From Candidatus Bathyarchaeota archaeon (GTDB lineage: Archaea; Thermoproteota; Bathyarchaeia; Bathyarchaeales; Bathycorpusculaceae): a stretch of 64,000 nt of DNA. This document shows positions 34,636-43,827 of this stretch, piece after piece. Under the pieces are notes generated by a model that saw only the letters and a program-made list of their open reading frames with translations, was not told where the DNA came from and searched no databases. The position numbers and the translations under genes were made by a program. The stretch covers positions 124,001-188,000 of the forward strand of contig JAOZIH010000001.1 of the NCBI GenBank assembly GCA_026014545.1, given 5' to 3'. The stretch's first letter is position 1. Each line of letters begins with the position of its first letter.

Positions 34636-34732
34636 TTGCAGTGGAAAATATAAACAATGCTCTGATACTCTACAGTATTTCTCCTATAGGTTATGGGCTA
34701 AATAAAAAAAGGAGGGAGTTGGGGGTTGCGGT

Positions 34733-35263
34733 TTATGGAGGCGCTGCACTGCTGGTTGTTGTAAGTGCTGGGAATAGCACGTACTTTCCGTGGGATTGCC
34801 TTAAGCCGAACAGATATTCTGCTTTCCATGAACCATTGCAGTATTTGCCCCAGAAGAATATGCCATCATATAACCCAGCGAAGATGCCTCTTCCATATAT
34901 GCCCCAGCATCGCTTGCCAAGGTTGTCGGTGCCTACAAATGTGCCGTTGCCGTAGATGCCCCACATTATGTGTACGCCATCATTTGTCCACATTAGAAAT
35001 CTGTGCTTTACAGGATGGATGTTGCTCTCTGCTTCCTCGAGGGTTGCAGGCACTAGTTCTTTAAGCTGCTCTACATTTTCTGCTTGTTCTGGAGAAATGA
35101 TACTGCTGGTTTCCTGACTTATCGGTTTTACAGCTTCTATCGCGTTTGCCTTAACATTAGAGGTTACTACAGTAGACGTGGCAGCCATTACAAGATTTAC
35201 CGCCAAGACCGCAAGCATCAACGCAGCGACCGCAGCTATGGAGATCACCATTTTTTTCTGCAT
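34733..35263 (-). CDS. secreted protein with WGxYGxG repeats
   Basis: About 176 residues with a signal peptide (MVISIAAVAALMLAVLAVNL, Ala-rich cleavage site). The C-terminal half has imperfect repeats around MWGIYGNGTFVG, CWGIYGRGIFAG and FWGKYCNGSWKAEY, each a Trp-Gly-x-Tyr-x-x-Gly motif, likely stacked beta strands. Start at ATG 35263 with GGGGAT upstream. No anchor at the C-terminus, so it may be released or surface-bound. Not recognised beyond that. Confidence 0.65.
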   Translation of the reverse strand: MQKKMVISIAAVAALMLAVLAVNLVMAATSTVVTSNVKANAIEAVKPISQETSSIISPEQAENVEQLKELVPATLEEAESNIHPVKHRFLMWTNDGVHIMWGIYGNGTFVGTDNLGKRCWGIYGRGIFAGLYDGIFFWGKYCNGSWKAEYLFGLRQSHGKYVLFPALTTTSSAAPP

Positions 35264-35384
35264 TTTTATCCCCACAACCAAGTTGGCATGGGCTTACTTT
35301 AGGAAATCCGTGGAAAAACCTGGAAAAACTGTTCCAAAATGCAAATAAACGTGAATTTAGGCTTAAATTGGCGTTGGCTATGCA

Positions 35385-36278
35385 CTATTTTTTCAGGCAC
35401 TTCTTTCGAATTGAAATTATATTTTGTCTCCTTGACTTTTGTATATCCACTATCTCCATTTTTTCCAGTCTTTTCAAAAGGCGCCACATTGTCGTTCTTG
35501 GAAGACCCAGTTTCTCATAAAGCTCAGCTTCAAATGCAGTTCCATGTTTTTCAGCGAGAAAATGTATTGCCTGCACTTCCTCTGGCCTCAAATACTTCTC
35601 CCTTTCAAGTAGCTTATCGAGGTCTACTTCAGAAGCAGATTTCTTTAGTTGCAGCGGCTTTTTCCGTCTAATAAACCAAAGGGCAAGCACCCCAAACGCC
35701 GTAAGTGAAGATACTATTGGTATAAATTGCAATATTTCATAATTTGAGGTGGGTTGATGAAGACTGTGCTCGGCAATGTAGGTGATCTCTATTGTCCCTG
35801 AGGCCATAACTAGAGAAACTTGGCCGTTTGAACTTTCGATGAGTTCAGGCACATTGTTGAGGCTTATAATTGTCGCGTCTTCCGGCATAATAACCTTTGT
35901 GCTTATGGAAACGTTTGCGCCCAGAGTCCAGTATTTGCCGGTTTTAGATGTTAAATCTGGAGTAAAATAGGAAATTTTGATTTGAGTAGCGTTTAAACTG
36001 TAAATGGTTGCCTTGCCATCTACTACAGAATAATCCAACGGAAGGCCTTTTTCATCAACAACCAGAATATCCTTGTGTGCTTCGCCCAATAAGGTAATGT
36101 TGACTGAAGGGTAAGTTTGGTTAAGCTCTAATTCATGGTTAACGAGAACAAATCCATCAAGATATACGGTAAGGGCAAGAGTTTCTGAAACTACTGGAGT
36201 ACTTGCCAAGATTGGTGAAAAGCGCGGCGCTGTTAACAATAAGAGCAAAAAGCCCCAAATTGCTCCGGCTCTTTTCAC
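35385..36278 (-). CDS. membrane-anchored winged-helix regulator with extracellular domain
   Basis: About 297 residues: a signal peptide (AIWGFLLLLLTAPRFSPILA), an extracellular beta domain (about 30-185), one transmembrane helix (IVSSLTAFGVLALWFI, about 195-210), then RRKK and a cytoplasmic winged helix (about 225-298) with LGLPRTTMWRLLKRLEKM. This topology suggests outside-in signal transduction straight to DNA, known from several archaeal membrane regulators. GTG start at 36278 with AAGGTGG upstream. The neighbouring secreted proteins at 34733 and 36385 are possible targets or partners. Confidence 0.78.
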   Translation of the reverse strand: MKRAGAIWGFLLLLLTAPRFSPILASTPVVSETLALTVYLDGFVLVNHELELNQTYPSVNITLLGEAHKDILVVDEKGLPLDYSVVDGKATIYSLNATQIKISYFTPDLTSKTGKYWTLGANVSISTKVIMPEDATIISLNNVPELIESSNGQVSLVMASGTIEITYIAEHSLHQPTSNYEILQFIPIVSSLTAFGVLALWFIRRKKPLQLKKSASEVDLDKLLEREKYLRPEEVQAIHFLAEKHGTAFEAELYEKLGLPRTTMWRLLKRLEKMEIVDIQKSRRQNIISIRKKCLKK

Positions 36279-36384
36279 CAATCATCGCCACCTTTTTGCA
36301 GACATCCGATTTTTGGAGCATATGTATAAGCTTTGTTTGATTTTTTTTAGTTTATGCACCCCTTGCCTTCGCGGGTCTGCGGCT

Positions 36385-37338
36385 CTATGGAACTTGAACA
36401 GCAGTTGGCGCGCTACTTGAAGTGATATTCGCTGAAGACACTGTTGGTTTGAGATATTCAACAGCTTCTTCTTCGCTTGCCCTTGAGCTTGCGAGCGCGC
36501 TTAGGGTTTCATCTATTTGCTGCTTTTCCAAATACTCTTTGGCGTTGTTCAGGCTGGCCTCTGCATCATCCACAGCGGCAAGTGAAGCCAAGTTCGAGAG
36601 CGACCTCGCTGTTTCCTTTATTTCACCGAGACGTACTTCTGTTTGCGCTATGTACGCTTCCACTCTCTGAACTTTCAATTCAGCTGCGACTCTGGTGAGC
36701 GTATCAACTAACTTTTCGATTAAAACTTTGGCGTCGGCAAGATTAGCTGAGGCAATCTCTAAACGCCCTTCAGCCATGTTACTGGATGCGTTGTTTAACA
36801 GCGTCTTAATAGTTTGAATCTCTGTTTCTAGCGCAGTAGAATTATAGCCCACAGAAGCAGCAAAACGAGTCAGATTCACTAATTGCTGTAATTGCTCATA
36901 ATATCGGCTTATGGAGCTTTTCAATTGCGCCGTCCTTTCGAGGGCAAGCTCTGTTTCAGTTGGTTGCTCCGAGATGTTCGTGTAGACAGCTTTCAGAGCA
37001 TCTTTTAATTTTTGGAGAGCTTGGATGATTTTGCTTTCTGCTTCTGAATAGTTTCCTGCTTGCAGCAAGTTTTGCGCTTCATCGGCGAAGAGAGAAGCTT
37101 GATTCTGCTGCTCGATACATGCCGGGGGTATTTCAACATCCGTGGCTTCAAGTTGACTAAAAACCTTGGCGACAGTCACATTTGCTTTTTCAAAAAGCGT
37201 AAACAGCGAGACGGCTCTGTCTTTCAGGGTTGTTGCATCTTGAGTAGCGATGGCGGCGGAGGATAATATCACTGCCAAGAGAGTAATCACTATTAATGTC
37301 GAAATGGCAAGCTGCTTAAGTGCAAGTTTTAAGTGCAA
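36385..37338 (-). CDS. secreted or anchored helical (coiled-coil) protein
   Basis: About 317 residues with an N-terminal hydrophobic segment (LAISTLIVITLLAVILSSAA) acting as signal or anchor. The rest is almost all helical with heptad-like Leu/Ala spacing and Glu/Lys faces, such as LQKLKDALKAVYTN and SLNNAKEYLEKQQIDETLSA, so an extracellular coiled coil is likely. The C-terminal 25 residues are Ser/Thr/Ala-rich. TTG start at 37338; a TATA-like ATATATACC is close by upstream. Function unknown. Confidence 0.65.
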   Translation of the reverse strand: MHLKLALKQLAISTLIVITLLAVILSSAAIATQDATTLKDRAVSLFTLFEKANVTVAKVFSQLEATDVEIPPACIEQQNQASLFADEAQNLLQAGNYSEAESKIIQALQKLKDALKAVYTNISEQPTETELALERTAQLKSSISRYYEQLQQLVNLTRFAASVGYNSTALETEIQTIKTLLNNASSNMAEGRLEIASANLADAKVLIEKLVDTLTRVAAELKVQRVEAYIAQTEVRLGEIKETARSLSNLASLAAVDDAEASLNNAKEYLEKQQIDETLSALASSRASEEEAVEYLKPTVSSANITSSSAPTAVQVP

Positions 37339-37713
37339 CTCAATCTACCTAGCCCATAGTATCATTATTCAAGGTATATATGAGGAAATCCCTGAAAAAA
37401 AGTGAAAAAACAGTTCTAAGACGAAGAACTAAACGTAACAGCGGAGACTAATCCATACACGCGCTACGAAGCCATCATATTTGGCGCCTATCAGAGATTC
37501 ATTGCAGAAACCTATAGAGGGTCTACTCCGCGCGTTTCCTTTCAAGAGAGAAAAGTCGCAGAAAACAAGAGAAGCAGCGCCTCAGCGCGATATTAGCATC
37601 GGATTGCAAAACTAATACAGATATTGCCTTCAATAGGCGGTAAATTAAGCTAAATGTTTTTATTAGCGTGTGAAACTTAACTTCGACCCGTCAAATCAAA
37701 GGATGATGTTGTA
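37339..37713. other. intergenic region with a start-less open frame
   Basis: Holds the minus-strand promoter of the coiled-coil protein (about 37372-37380) and the plus-strand promoter of the FKBP gene. Between them, frame 37420-37596 is open for 58 codons and reads like protein (NPYTRYEAIIFGAYQRFIAE), but lacks any ATG, GTG or TTG. It may be a gene remnant or chance; the TRYE..GA piece faintly recalls RNA polymerase subunit K. Confidence 0.25.
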
Positions 37714-38457
37714 ATGGCCTTACAAAAAGGAGATTTCATACTAATCGATTACACGGCGAAAGTGAAGGAAACCAACGAAGTTTTTGAAACAACAAGTGAA
37801 GAAACCGCCAAGAAAGAGAAACTCTACAAAGAAGGCGAAATCTACGAGCCGAAACTCGTGGTTGTCGGCGAAGGCTGGGTGCTGAAGCCGCTGGATGAAA
37901 GTCTAATAAATATGGAAGTAGGCAAAGCAGCCACCGTAGAGATCCCGCCAGAAAAAGCCTTCGGACCAAGGGATCCAGAAAAAATCAGGCGAGTCCCGCT
38001 GAAGCAGTTAACAGCGAAAGGCGTAACTCCGGCCATCGGAATGCGCGTTGAATATAACGGGAAAATGGCTACTGTACGCTCAATCGGCGCTGGCCGCGTG
38101 CTCCTTGACTTTAACCCGCCACTAGCAGGAAAAACCCTTGTCTACGAAGTAACAGTTAGCAAAAAACTTGGAACCAACGAGGAGAAAATTGCCGCGTTAA
38201 TCCACCGCAGAATCCCCATGGTAGAGGCTGAAAAATTCAAATTTACCCTCCAAGAGAAAACCTTAACAATCGAAATGCCTGAAGACACCTTCTACGTCGA
38301 AGGCGTCCAAATCGCAAAAAGAGGCATAGCTCTAGATTTGCAAAGATACCTGCCGAAGATAGCGGAAATAAAGTTTGTGGAAACCTTCAAAAGCGAGCCG
38401 AAGACAGCAGCCAAACCTGAAGACAAAACTGAAACACAAGCAGAAACAAAAAGCTAA
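37714..38457 (+). CDS. FKBP-type peptidyl-prolyl isomerase, archaeal long form (SlyD-like)
   Basis: Folding catalyst and chaperone of 247 residues. The FKBP fold begins with GDFILIDYTAKVKETNEVFE; an insert-in-flap chaperone domain follows (PEKAFGPRDPEKIRRVPLKQL onward), and the C-terminal 90 residues form the extra domain of archaeal long FKBPs, ending in a Lys/Glu/Thr tail. ATG at 37714, about 100 bases after TATA-rich DNA. No operon. Confidence 0.92.
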   Translation: MALQKGDFILIDYTAKVKETNEVFETTSEETAKKEKLYKEGEIYEPKLVVVGEGWVLKPLDESLINMEVGKAATVEIPPEKAFGPRDPEKIRRVPLKQLTAKGVTPAIGMRVEYNGKMATVRSIGAGRVLLDFNPPLAGKTLVYEVTVSKKLGTNEEKIAALIHRRIPMVEAEKFKFTLQEKTLTIEMPEDTFYVEGVQIAKRGIALDLQRYLPKIAEIKFVETFKSEPKTAAKPEDKTETQAETKS

Positions 38458-38495
38458 ACCCTCATATTTTCCTACACAAAGCCAAGAGTAACTTT

Positions 38496-39563
38496 TCAGC
38501 TTATCACACCTGTTATCCTAGCGATTTTCTCGCATGCACCACGATCCAACCTAAGCTTATGGAAAATAGTGTACCTTTCAGGCCTTATGGACGCAGCTAT
38601 TTCCAAAGCATTAACCACATCCTCGTCTTTCACGCCTAATTCGCTTGCAGTAGTAGGCGCACCAATACGCTTAAGCGCATCGCGAATACGCCTCCAATTT
38701 GCTCGGTGAAGATAGGCAGCCAAAATTGAGCCGACACCGCACTGCTCTCCATGCATGCCATGCGGGCACTTCACCATGTCAAGAGCATGACTAAACAGGT
38801 GCTCCGAGCCACTACAGGGGCGGCTGCTGCCTGCAATGCTCATGGCAACGCCGCAGCTTATCAGAGCCTCCAAAAGCACCCTTAAGCCCTCGTCGTTCCC
38901 AGGCTTTATTAACTCAGCGTTCTTTATCACTAATCTGGCGCTCATTAGGGCAAGGCTGGCTGCGTATTCACCATAATACTCGCCTTTTTCAGCATGCGCC
39001 AGCTGCCAGTCCTTAACTGCTGTTAACTTTGCTATCGCGTCGCCGCATCCGCTTATGACAGAGCGCCATGGCGCTTGTGCTATTATGTCCGTATCCGCAA
39101 TTATTGCCAGAGGTGCTTGCGCCATAATCGAGTAGGGCTTGTCTGCGCCTTTAACCGAAGCAAGAGGACTTGCGATGCCATCATGAGAAAGCATGGTGGG
39201 CACACTGATGAAAGGGATACCTTGTTTGCTCGCGCTTAATTTTGCCACGTCAATTTTGGTTCCGCCGCCCACGCCGATAAGCACGCGAGGCTTCCACGCT
39301 TTTATCCTCTCCTCAACCATGGCTACGTCCTTTATTGTTGCAGTTTCAACCAGTAGTACATCCACAATCATGCCAGTCTGCGCAAGAAGGTCGCGAACCT
39401 GCTTTCCCGCAATCTCGTAGCTTTTTGCGCCTGCAATTATGAGGGCTGATCCGCTTAAGCCAAGCCTTTGCACTGCTTCCTTTATGCGGCTTAAGTTGCC
39501 TTTTCCAACGATGACCTCTCGTGGAAGCTGCATGTAATGATACGGCGAAGACAAATCAACCAC
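38496..39563 (-). CDS. egsA: sn-glycerol-1-phosphate dehydrogenase
   Basis: Forms the archaeal lipid backbone by reducing dihydroxyacetone phosphate to glycerol-1-phosphate with NAD(P)H. The NAD-binding segment VLIGVGGGTKIDVAK and the zinc ligands in SVPTMLSHDGIASPLAS (Asp/His), GSEHLFSHALD and CPHGMHGEQCGVG are all in place. The open frame extends to a GTG at 39641, but residues before MQLPREVIVG look non-conserved; I give the GTG at 39563, with ATG 39533 also possible. It supports the archaeal origin of the window. Confidence 0.93.
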   Translation of the reverse strand: MVDLSSPYHYMQLPREVIVGKGNLSRIKEAVQRLGLSGSALIIAGAKSYEIAGKQVRDLLAQTGMIVDVLLVETATIKDVAMVEERIKAWKPRVLIGVGGGTKIDVAKLSASKQGIPFISVPTMLSHDGIASPLASVKGADKPYSIMAQAPLAIIADTDIIAQAPWRSVISGCGDAIAKLTAVKDWQLAHAEKGEYYGEYAASLALMSARLVIKNAELIKPGNDEGLRVLLEALISCGVAMSIAGSSRPCSGSEHLFSHALDMVKCPHGMHGEQCGVGSILAAYLHRANWRRIRDALKRIGAPTTASELGVKDEDVVNALEIAASIRPERYTIFHKLRLDRGACEKIARITGVIS

Positions 39564-39724
39564 TTTTATCTGTGTAGTGATAAATTCACTTAAAGTTTTT
39601 TGGCTGCTAGTATTTGGCGAAGATTGAAATAAACCTTGCACTTTTGCTGTGAGTTGAAAAGGCTTTATTTACAGAAAGGATTTTATGCTGTAGACATAAA
39701 ACTGCGGCTAGATGGGAGGGCACA

Positions 39725-40165
39725 TTGGCTAAAACTGAGGATGTTGAAGACCAATTGAATGCTACTGCTTTTCACACGTATGTTTATCTGGTTAAGGCTG
39801 GAAAGCCTGTTGGTCCAAGGGAAGTGATGCGTGGCGCGAAGCTTACAAGCCCAAGCGTAGCGTATAGGAATTTGCAGAAACTCGTGGACCTAGGCTTGGT
39901 GCTGAAAGATAAATATGGCAATTACATCGCGAAGGAAAAAGTAGGACTTAAAGGCTATGTGTGGCTGGGAAAAACCATCGTTCCCCGCTTCGTTCTTTTC
40001 GGGTTTATTTTTCTGGGCATCCTAATCACGGAAGTGGCAATACTGATCCCCCACATGTTTTTCGGAACATCCATTGAAGGCTCATTCTGGCTTCTAACCA
40101 TAATAACGATTACTGCCGCAGCAATTTTTCTCGTTGAAGGCGCGCGATTCAGAAAACATGAGTGA
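39725..40165 (+). CDS. winged-helix domain fused to two membrane helices
   Basis: A protein of 146 residues: an N-terminal winged helix (about 8-75, PVGPREVMRGAKLTSPSVAY and a wing LVLKDKYGNYI) followed by two transmembrane helices (about 88-108 and 118-138). The DNA-binding part is cytoplasmic, so this is another membrane-bound regulator, with the opposite domain order from 35385. TTG start with GGGAGGG ribosome site. The next gene, a membrane protein at 40273, may be its partner. Confidence 0.75.
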   Translation: MAKTEDVEDQLNATAFHTYVYLVKAGKPVGPREVMRGAKLTSPSVAYRNLQKLVDLGLVLKDKYGNYIAKEKVGLKGYVWLGKTIVPRFVLFGFIFLGILITEVAILIPHMFFGTSIEGSFWLLTIITITAAAIFLVEGARFRKHE

Positions 40166-40272
40166 ATGCCCGGCTTTCGCCGCAGGATTTGTTCCAGTAA
40201 AGGAACAGCGTGTTCCTTGATTAGAACTAAATAGCCGCCAGCGCCAATTAAAAAGCGGAAAAGAGGCGACCA

Positions 40273-41304
40273 ATGATGGGAAAACGAAATTGGGGCTACA
40301 TAGGCTCCATTGAGTTCTGGATTTTCATTGTAGTCTGCGTTTACTTCGGCTACGCCATTTATTTTCTGATATATGGCTTAGGGTTCAGCATACAATTAGC
40401 CTCAGACGCTTACGTTTACAACTTGATATCGCAGAATCCCTGGTGGTGGGCTATTCTATACTACGGCAGTGAAAGCCTCGCCGGTGCAATCGGTCTAAGC
40501 CTACGAGTTACAGGCGGAGTTTTCGCTTTACATGCGGCTTATCTATTTTGGAGGGAAAAAGGCGCTGCACAACGAGAGATTAAGCGGAGAGCAAGCGCGG
40601 CTTTGCTTATGGAAGCCGGATTCTACCTTTCGTTTATTCCCTCGATAATTGCCGCTTTCGCCTACAATTTATCAACCGAGCACCTATTCTACTTTGATCA
40701 TACTCCGCCGCAGCTGCTGCTTTACGGTACAGCCATACCATGCTTGGCCATGGCTCTGATTATTCCATCATTTCTGCTGAAACTGCGGGCAAAGGTCATG
40801 CAGAACGCGCCAAGCGAAGAAATCGCTAAGTGGAGCTGCCTTGCATGCGTTGCCTACGTGTTTGCTGCTTTCTGGTTTAACTATTCCATGCTGTGGGCAG
40901 CCGCCATGGTGCCTTATCCGCATGCGCAAGCCAGATACGAGTTCGGCGCAGATTTCCTGTTTAAGCCAATAAACTTTGCAAGTTTCGCGGTAACCGTTTT
41001 CGGCCTCTTTGCAATAGCCACAGCGGCGCTGGCGACTACTCTACCAGTAATCAGAAAGCGTTCGACCGAACTAAGCCTCAGACGCATTGGCGCAGTAGTC
41101 ACGGCTTTCGGCGGCTACTTTCTATTCAATACACTTGTCTATTTTCTAACGGGCGGCTACGAAGCACATCCAAGCGTTTGGTACGAAGTGATAGGCCCAC
41201 TGCATAACCCAAATTTGTGGTGCACCGCGTTCATTTTCATAGGCATAGCGGCGCTGGTACACAGCAAAAAAGTTAGCAGTAACCTATCACAATGGAAAGT
41301 TTGA
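40273..41304 (+). CDS. polytopic membrane protein of unknown function
   Basis: A hydrophobic protein of 343 residues with about eight transmembrane helices and several conserved-looking polar residues inside helices (Trp/His-rich MLWAAAMVPYPHAQARYEFG, and YFDHTPPQLLLYG). It faintly resembles cytochrome-type membrane subunits because of its inner His and Trp, but I cannot assign it. GAGGCGA precedes the ATG. Follows the membrane-bound winged-helix gene by 107 bases. Confidence 0.55.
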   Translation: MMGKRNWGYIGSIEFWIFIVVCVYFGYAIYFLIYGLGFSIQLASDAYVYNLISQNPWWWAILYYGSESLAGAIGLSLRVTGGVFALHAAYLFWREKGAAQREIKRRASAALLMEAGFYLSFIPSIIAAFAYNLSTEHLFYFDHTPPQLLLYGTAIPCLAMALIIPSFLLKLRAKVMQNAPSEEIAKWSCLACVAYVFAAFWFNYSMLWAAAMVPYPHAQARYEFGADFLFKPINFASFAVTVFGLFAIATAALATTLPVIRKRSTELSLRRIGAVVTAFGGYFLFNTLVYFLTGGYEAHPSVWYEVIGPLHNPNLWCTAFIFIGIAALVHSKKVSSNLSQWKV

Positions 41305-41364
41305 GGCTAAGCCTTAATAGCTGCATTCTGCCTTACTTTTTCTTTACAAACGTGCGGATAATCA

Positions 41365-42639
41365 ATGGTGGACGTCTGGATTCACTACGGGAAAAGCGAA
41401 GTATGCGCCAGAATCCCCGCTCGAAACCTTCTCGGCTCAATCGAACCTAAAGAGCAAGCTGGCGTACCTGACGCAAGGGCGGAAATAGAAAGAGCTCTAA
41501 GAGAACCCATCGGCTCTAAGCGGCTAAGCGAAATCGCCAAGCCCGAGCATAAAGTCGCCATAGTGGTAGATGACTTCACTAGAAGCACACCCAGCCACGC
41601 CATGATTCTGCCAGTGCTGGCGGAGCTGAACTCGGCTGGCGTAAAGGATGAGAATGTTACGGTCATCTTTGGCTGCGGCACTCACAGGGCGGTTAAGCCT
41701 GAAGAAGCCGCAAGTTTGCTTGGCGAGGAAGCGCTGAAGCGTGTGAAGGCAATCAGCCACGACTGCAAGGCTCCAGACCTTGTGTACATAGGAAAAACCA
41801 AAACTCATGATAACAAGGTTTACTTGAACCGTGTTTTCGCTGAGGCGGATGTTAAAGTGCTGCTGGGCGATGTGGGCTTTCACTATTACGCGGGCTACGG
41901 AGGCGGGCGCAAAAGCGTCTTACCCGCTGTAGCAGGAGCGGAAACCATCCGGCACAACCACGCTATGCTTCTGCACGCCAGCGCAAGAACAGGCGTTTTG
42001 GAGGGCAACCCTGTTCATGTGGATATGACTGAGGCGGCGAGGCTGGCTAAAGTGGACTTCATCCTAAACGTAGTCACCAACAGCAAGGACGAGATTGTGA
42101 AGGCGTTCGCGGGGGACTTGGAGCTGGCGTTTAACGAGGCAGTTAAGCTTGTTGATGAGATGTACCGTGTGCCCGTGGACCAGCGCGCTGACATAGTGGT
42201 TGTGAGCGCAGGCGGCTACCCCGCCGACATAGACCTTTACCAAGCGTATAAGGCTGTGGATAATGCCTTAGAGGTTGTTAAGCGAAACGGCGTGATAATC
42301 CTAGTAGCAGAGTGCGTTGAGGGTCATGGCAACGCGGTTTTTTATGATTGGATGACCCGCTTAGGCGACTTGAAGAAGGTGGAACACGAGATAAAGCGTA
42401 ACTTTGTTATGGGCGGACATAAAGCGTATTACCTGCTCAGGGCGTTACAGCGGCACCAGATAATCTTAGTCTCTTCAATGCCCGATTACTACGCTACAAA
42501 TATCTTCAAATTGAAGACTGCACGCGCAGTCAATGACGCATTAAGCGAAGCTTTCAGGATGGCTGGCTCCGCAGCGAAGGTTTGGGTTATGCCCTACGGC
42601 GCCTTCACACTGCCAGAAGTTAAATCAATTAACGGGTAA
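41365..42639 (+). CDS. larA: nickel-dependent lactate racemase family (LarA)
   Basis: A protein of 424 residues. The active-site set of Lactiplantibacillus LarA (H108, H174, K184, H200) appears here one position earlier: H107 in GCGTHR, H173 in GDVGFHYYAGYGGGRKS, K183 in GGRKS, and H199 in RHNHAM. The Lys binds the nickel-pincer nucleotide. All residues for catalysis are thus present, but LarA relatives act on different 2-hydroxy acids, so lactate is only likely. The cofactor genes larB, larC and larE are not in the window. Confidence 0.88.
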   Translation: MVDVWIHYGKSEVCARIPARNLLGSIEPKEQAGVPDARAEIERALREPIGSKRLSEIAKPEHKVAIVVDDFTRSTPSHAMILPVLAELNSAGVKDENVTVIFGCGTHRAVKPEEAASLLGEEALKRVKAISHDCKAPDLVYIGKTKTHDNKVYLNRVFAEADVKVLLGDVGFHYYAGYGGGRKSVLPAVAGAETIRHNHAMLLHASARTGVLEGNPVHVDMTEAARLAKVDFILNVVTNSKDEIVKAFAGDLELAFNEAVKLVDEMYRVPVDQRADIVVVSAGGYPADIDLYQAYKAVDNALEVVKRNGVIILVAECVEGHGNAVFYDWMTRLGDLKKVEHEIKRNFVMGGHKAYYLLRALQRHQIILVSSMPDYYATNIFKLKTARAVNDALSEAFRMAGSAAKVWVMPYGAFTLPEVKSING

Positions 42640-42724
42640 GCAGGTTCCAGAGAAAGAAAACCTAAAACAGTCCGTGGGAAGGTTTTATAGCGGCCACTTC
42701 TAATTTGTACTACTGGTTATTGCT

Positions 42725-43469
42725 ATGAGATTGGCGGTTTCAGCAACCGCTATTCTAGTGACACTTTTTCTATCGGCGTCTTTAGCTCAATTTGGCGCTG
42801 TGGATGCAAATCCGAGCCCTCATTGTTTTTTTTAATGCTCCGAGAATAGGTAAAGTTTCACCTCGTCCTGGAAAAATCTATCCGGGAATAAATGTTCCCA
42901 TAAAAGTTGATGTCCTTACTTGGGGGTCAAATATAAGATTTGTTGACATTTACTATAGTTTAGATGGTGGTTCTAACATAACATTGAGCACCATTACATA
43001 TGAATCAAGCACGTCCATTTCCGGGATAGGCACTTTAGTTAACCTGACAGATGGCTACCATACATTGGAAGCGTATTCCACTGACGTGCAAGGAAACATA
43101 ATCTCGGATTCAATAACATTTCTAGTAAATGCTACAGCTCCAAAAATCACAAACCCCTCTATCAGCATCACAGACTCAGGTTACAGGTTGCTTAGTTTCA
43201 CTGTTGATACTGAGGCAAGTTGGGTTGGCTACAGTTTGGATAACCAAGCAAATGTGACAATTACAGGTGATATTATTTTAGGAGACTTGCCTTTTGGCCC
43301 TCATAATGTCACGATTTATGCGAATGATACTGCTGGAAACATGGGTGCTTCAGAAACACTTTTCTTTACTGTCGCGCCTTTCCCAATAATACCCGTCATA
43401 GTAGGAATAGGCGCAACAGCATGTGTCGGAGTAGTTATGTTGCGTTACTTCAAGAAACACAAGCGCTAA
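42725..43469 (+). pseudogene. anchored surface protein, frameshifted at a T8 run
   Basis: The ATG at 42725 encodes a clear signal peptide (MRLAVSATAILVTLFLSASL) and then ANPSPHCFF, but a run of eight T (42826-42833) brings a stop. With seven T the frame continues through an Ig-like domain (KIYPGINVPIKVDVLTWG onward), a second such domain and a C-terminal transmembrane helix (IPVIVGIGATACVGVVML) ending KKHKR, in all 247 residues. Without the correction the distal part starts only at a TTG inside the signal region and lacks a signal. The arrangement signal-ANPSP-Ig-anchor is a familiar archaeal exoprotein layout. Confidence 0.72.
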
Positions 43470-43827
43470 ACGGAAAATAGCCTCATCCTTTTAAGCAGCA
43501 ACCGCAGGATAGAACTTAGATTTATTTAAGCATTCTTTACCAGCAGCTTACGACCAAGTTGGCAAGTATGAAGGCGACTTCATCTACAATACAATAGTGC
43601 CAACAAAACAGCTACCACAAATTGATTTATTCCATCCTCTCCAATCTAACCGCACGAAAACGCCTTTCGCATCCCCAATTTTTTTCTTCCCGATTTATTC
43701 CCGCTCTATTATTTTGTAATCCGCTTGCCCTAATATTATTTAATATGGAAAAATCATTAAGTGTAATGGCGGGTTAAGCGCAAGATTTAAGTTTTATCTG
43801 GCTTTTTTCGTTTAAGAAGGCGAACTC
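43470..43827. other. intergenic stretch with a start-less open frame
   Basis: Frame 43513-43719 is open for 68 codons and includes protein-like sequence (SLPAAYDQVGKYEGDFIYNT) but has no usable initiator at its 5' side. It might be the remains of a gene. The last part holds TATA-like TAATATTATTTAATATGG (about 43731-43748), likely the promoter of rimI or of an upstream RNA. Confidence 0.25.
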
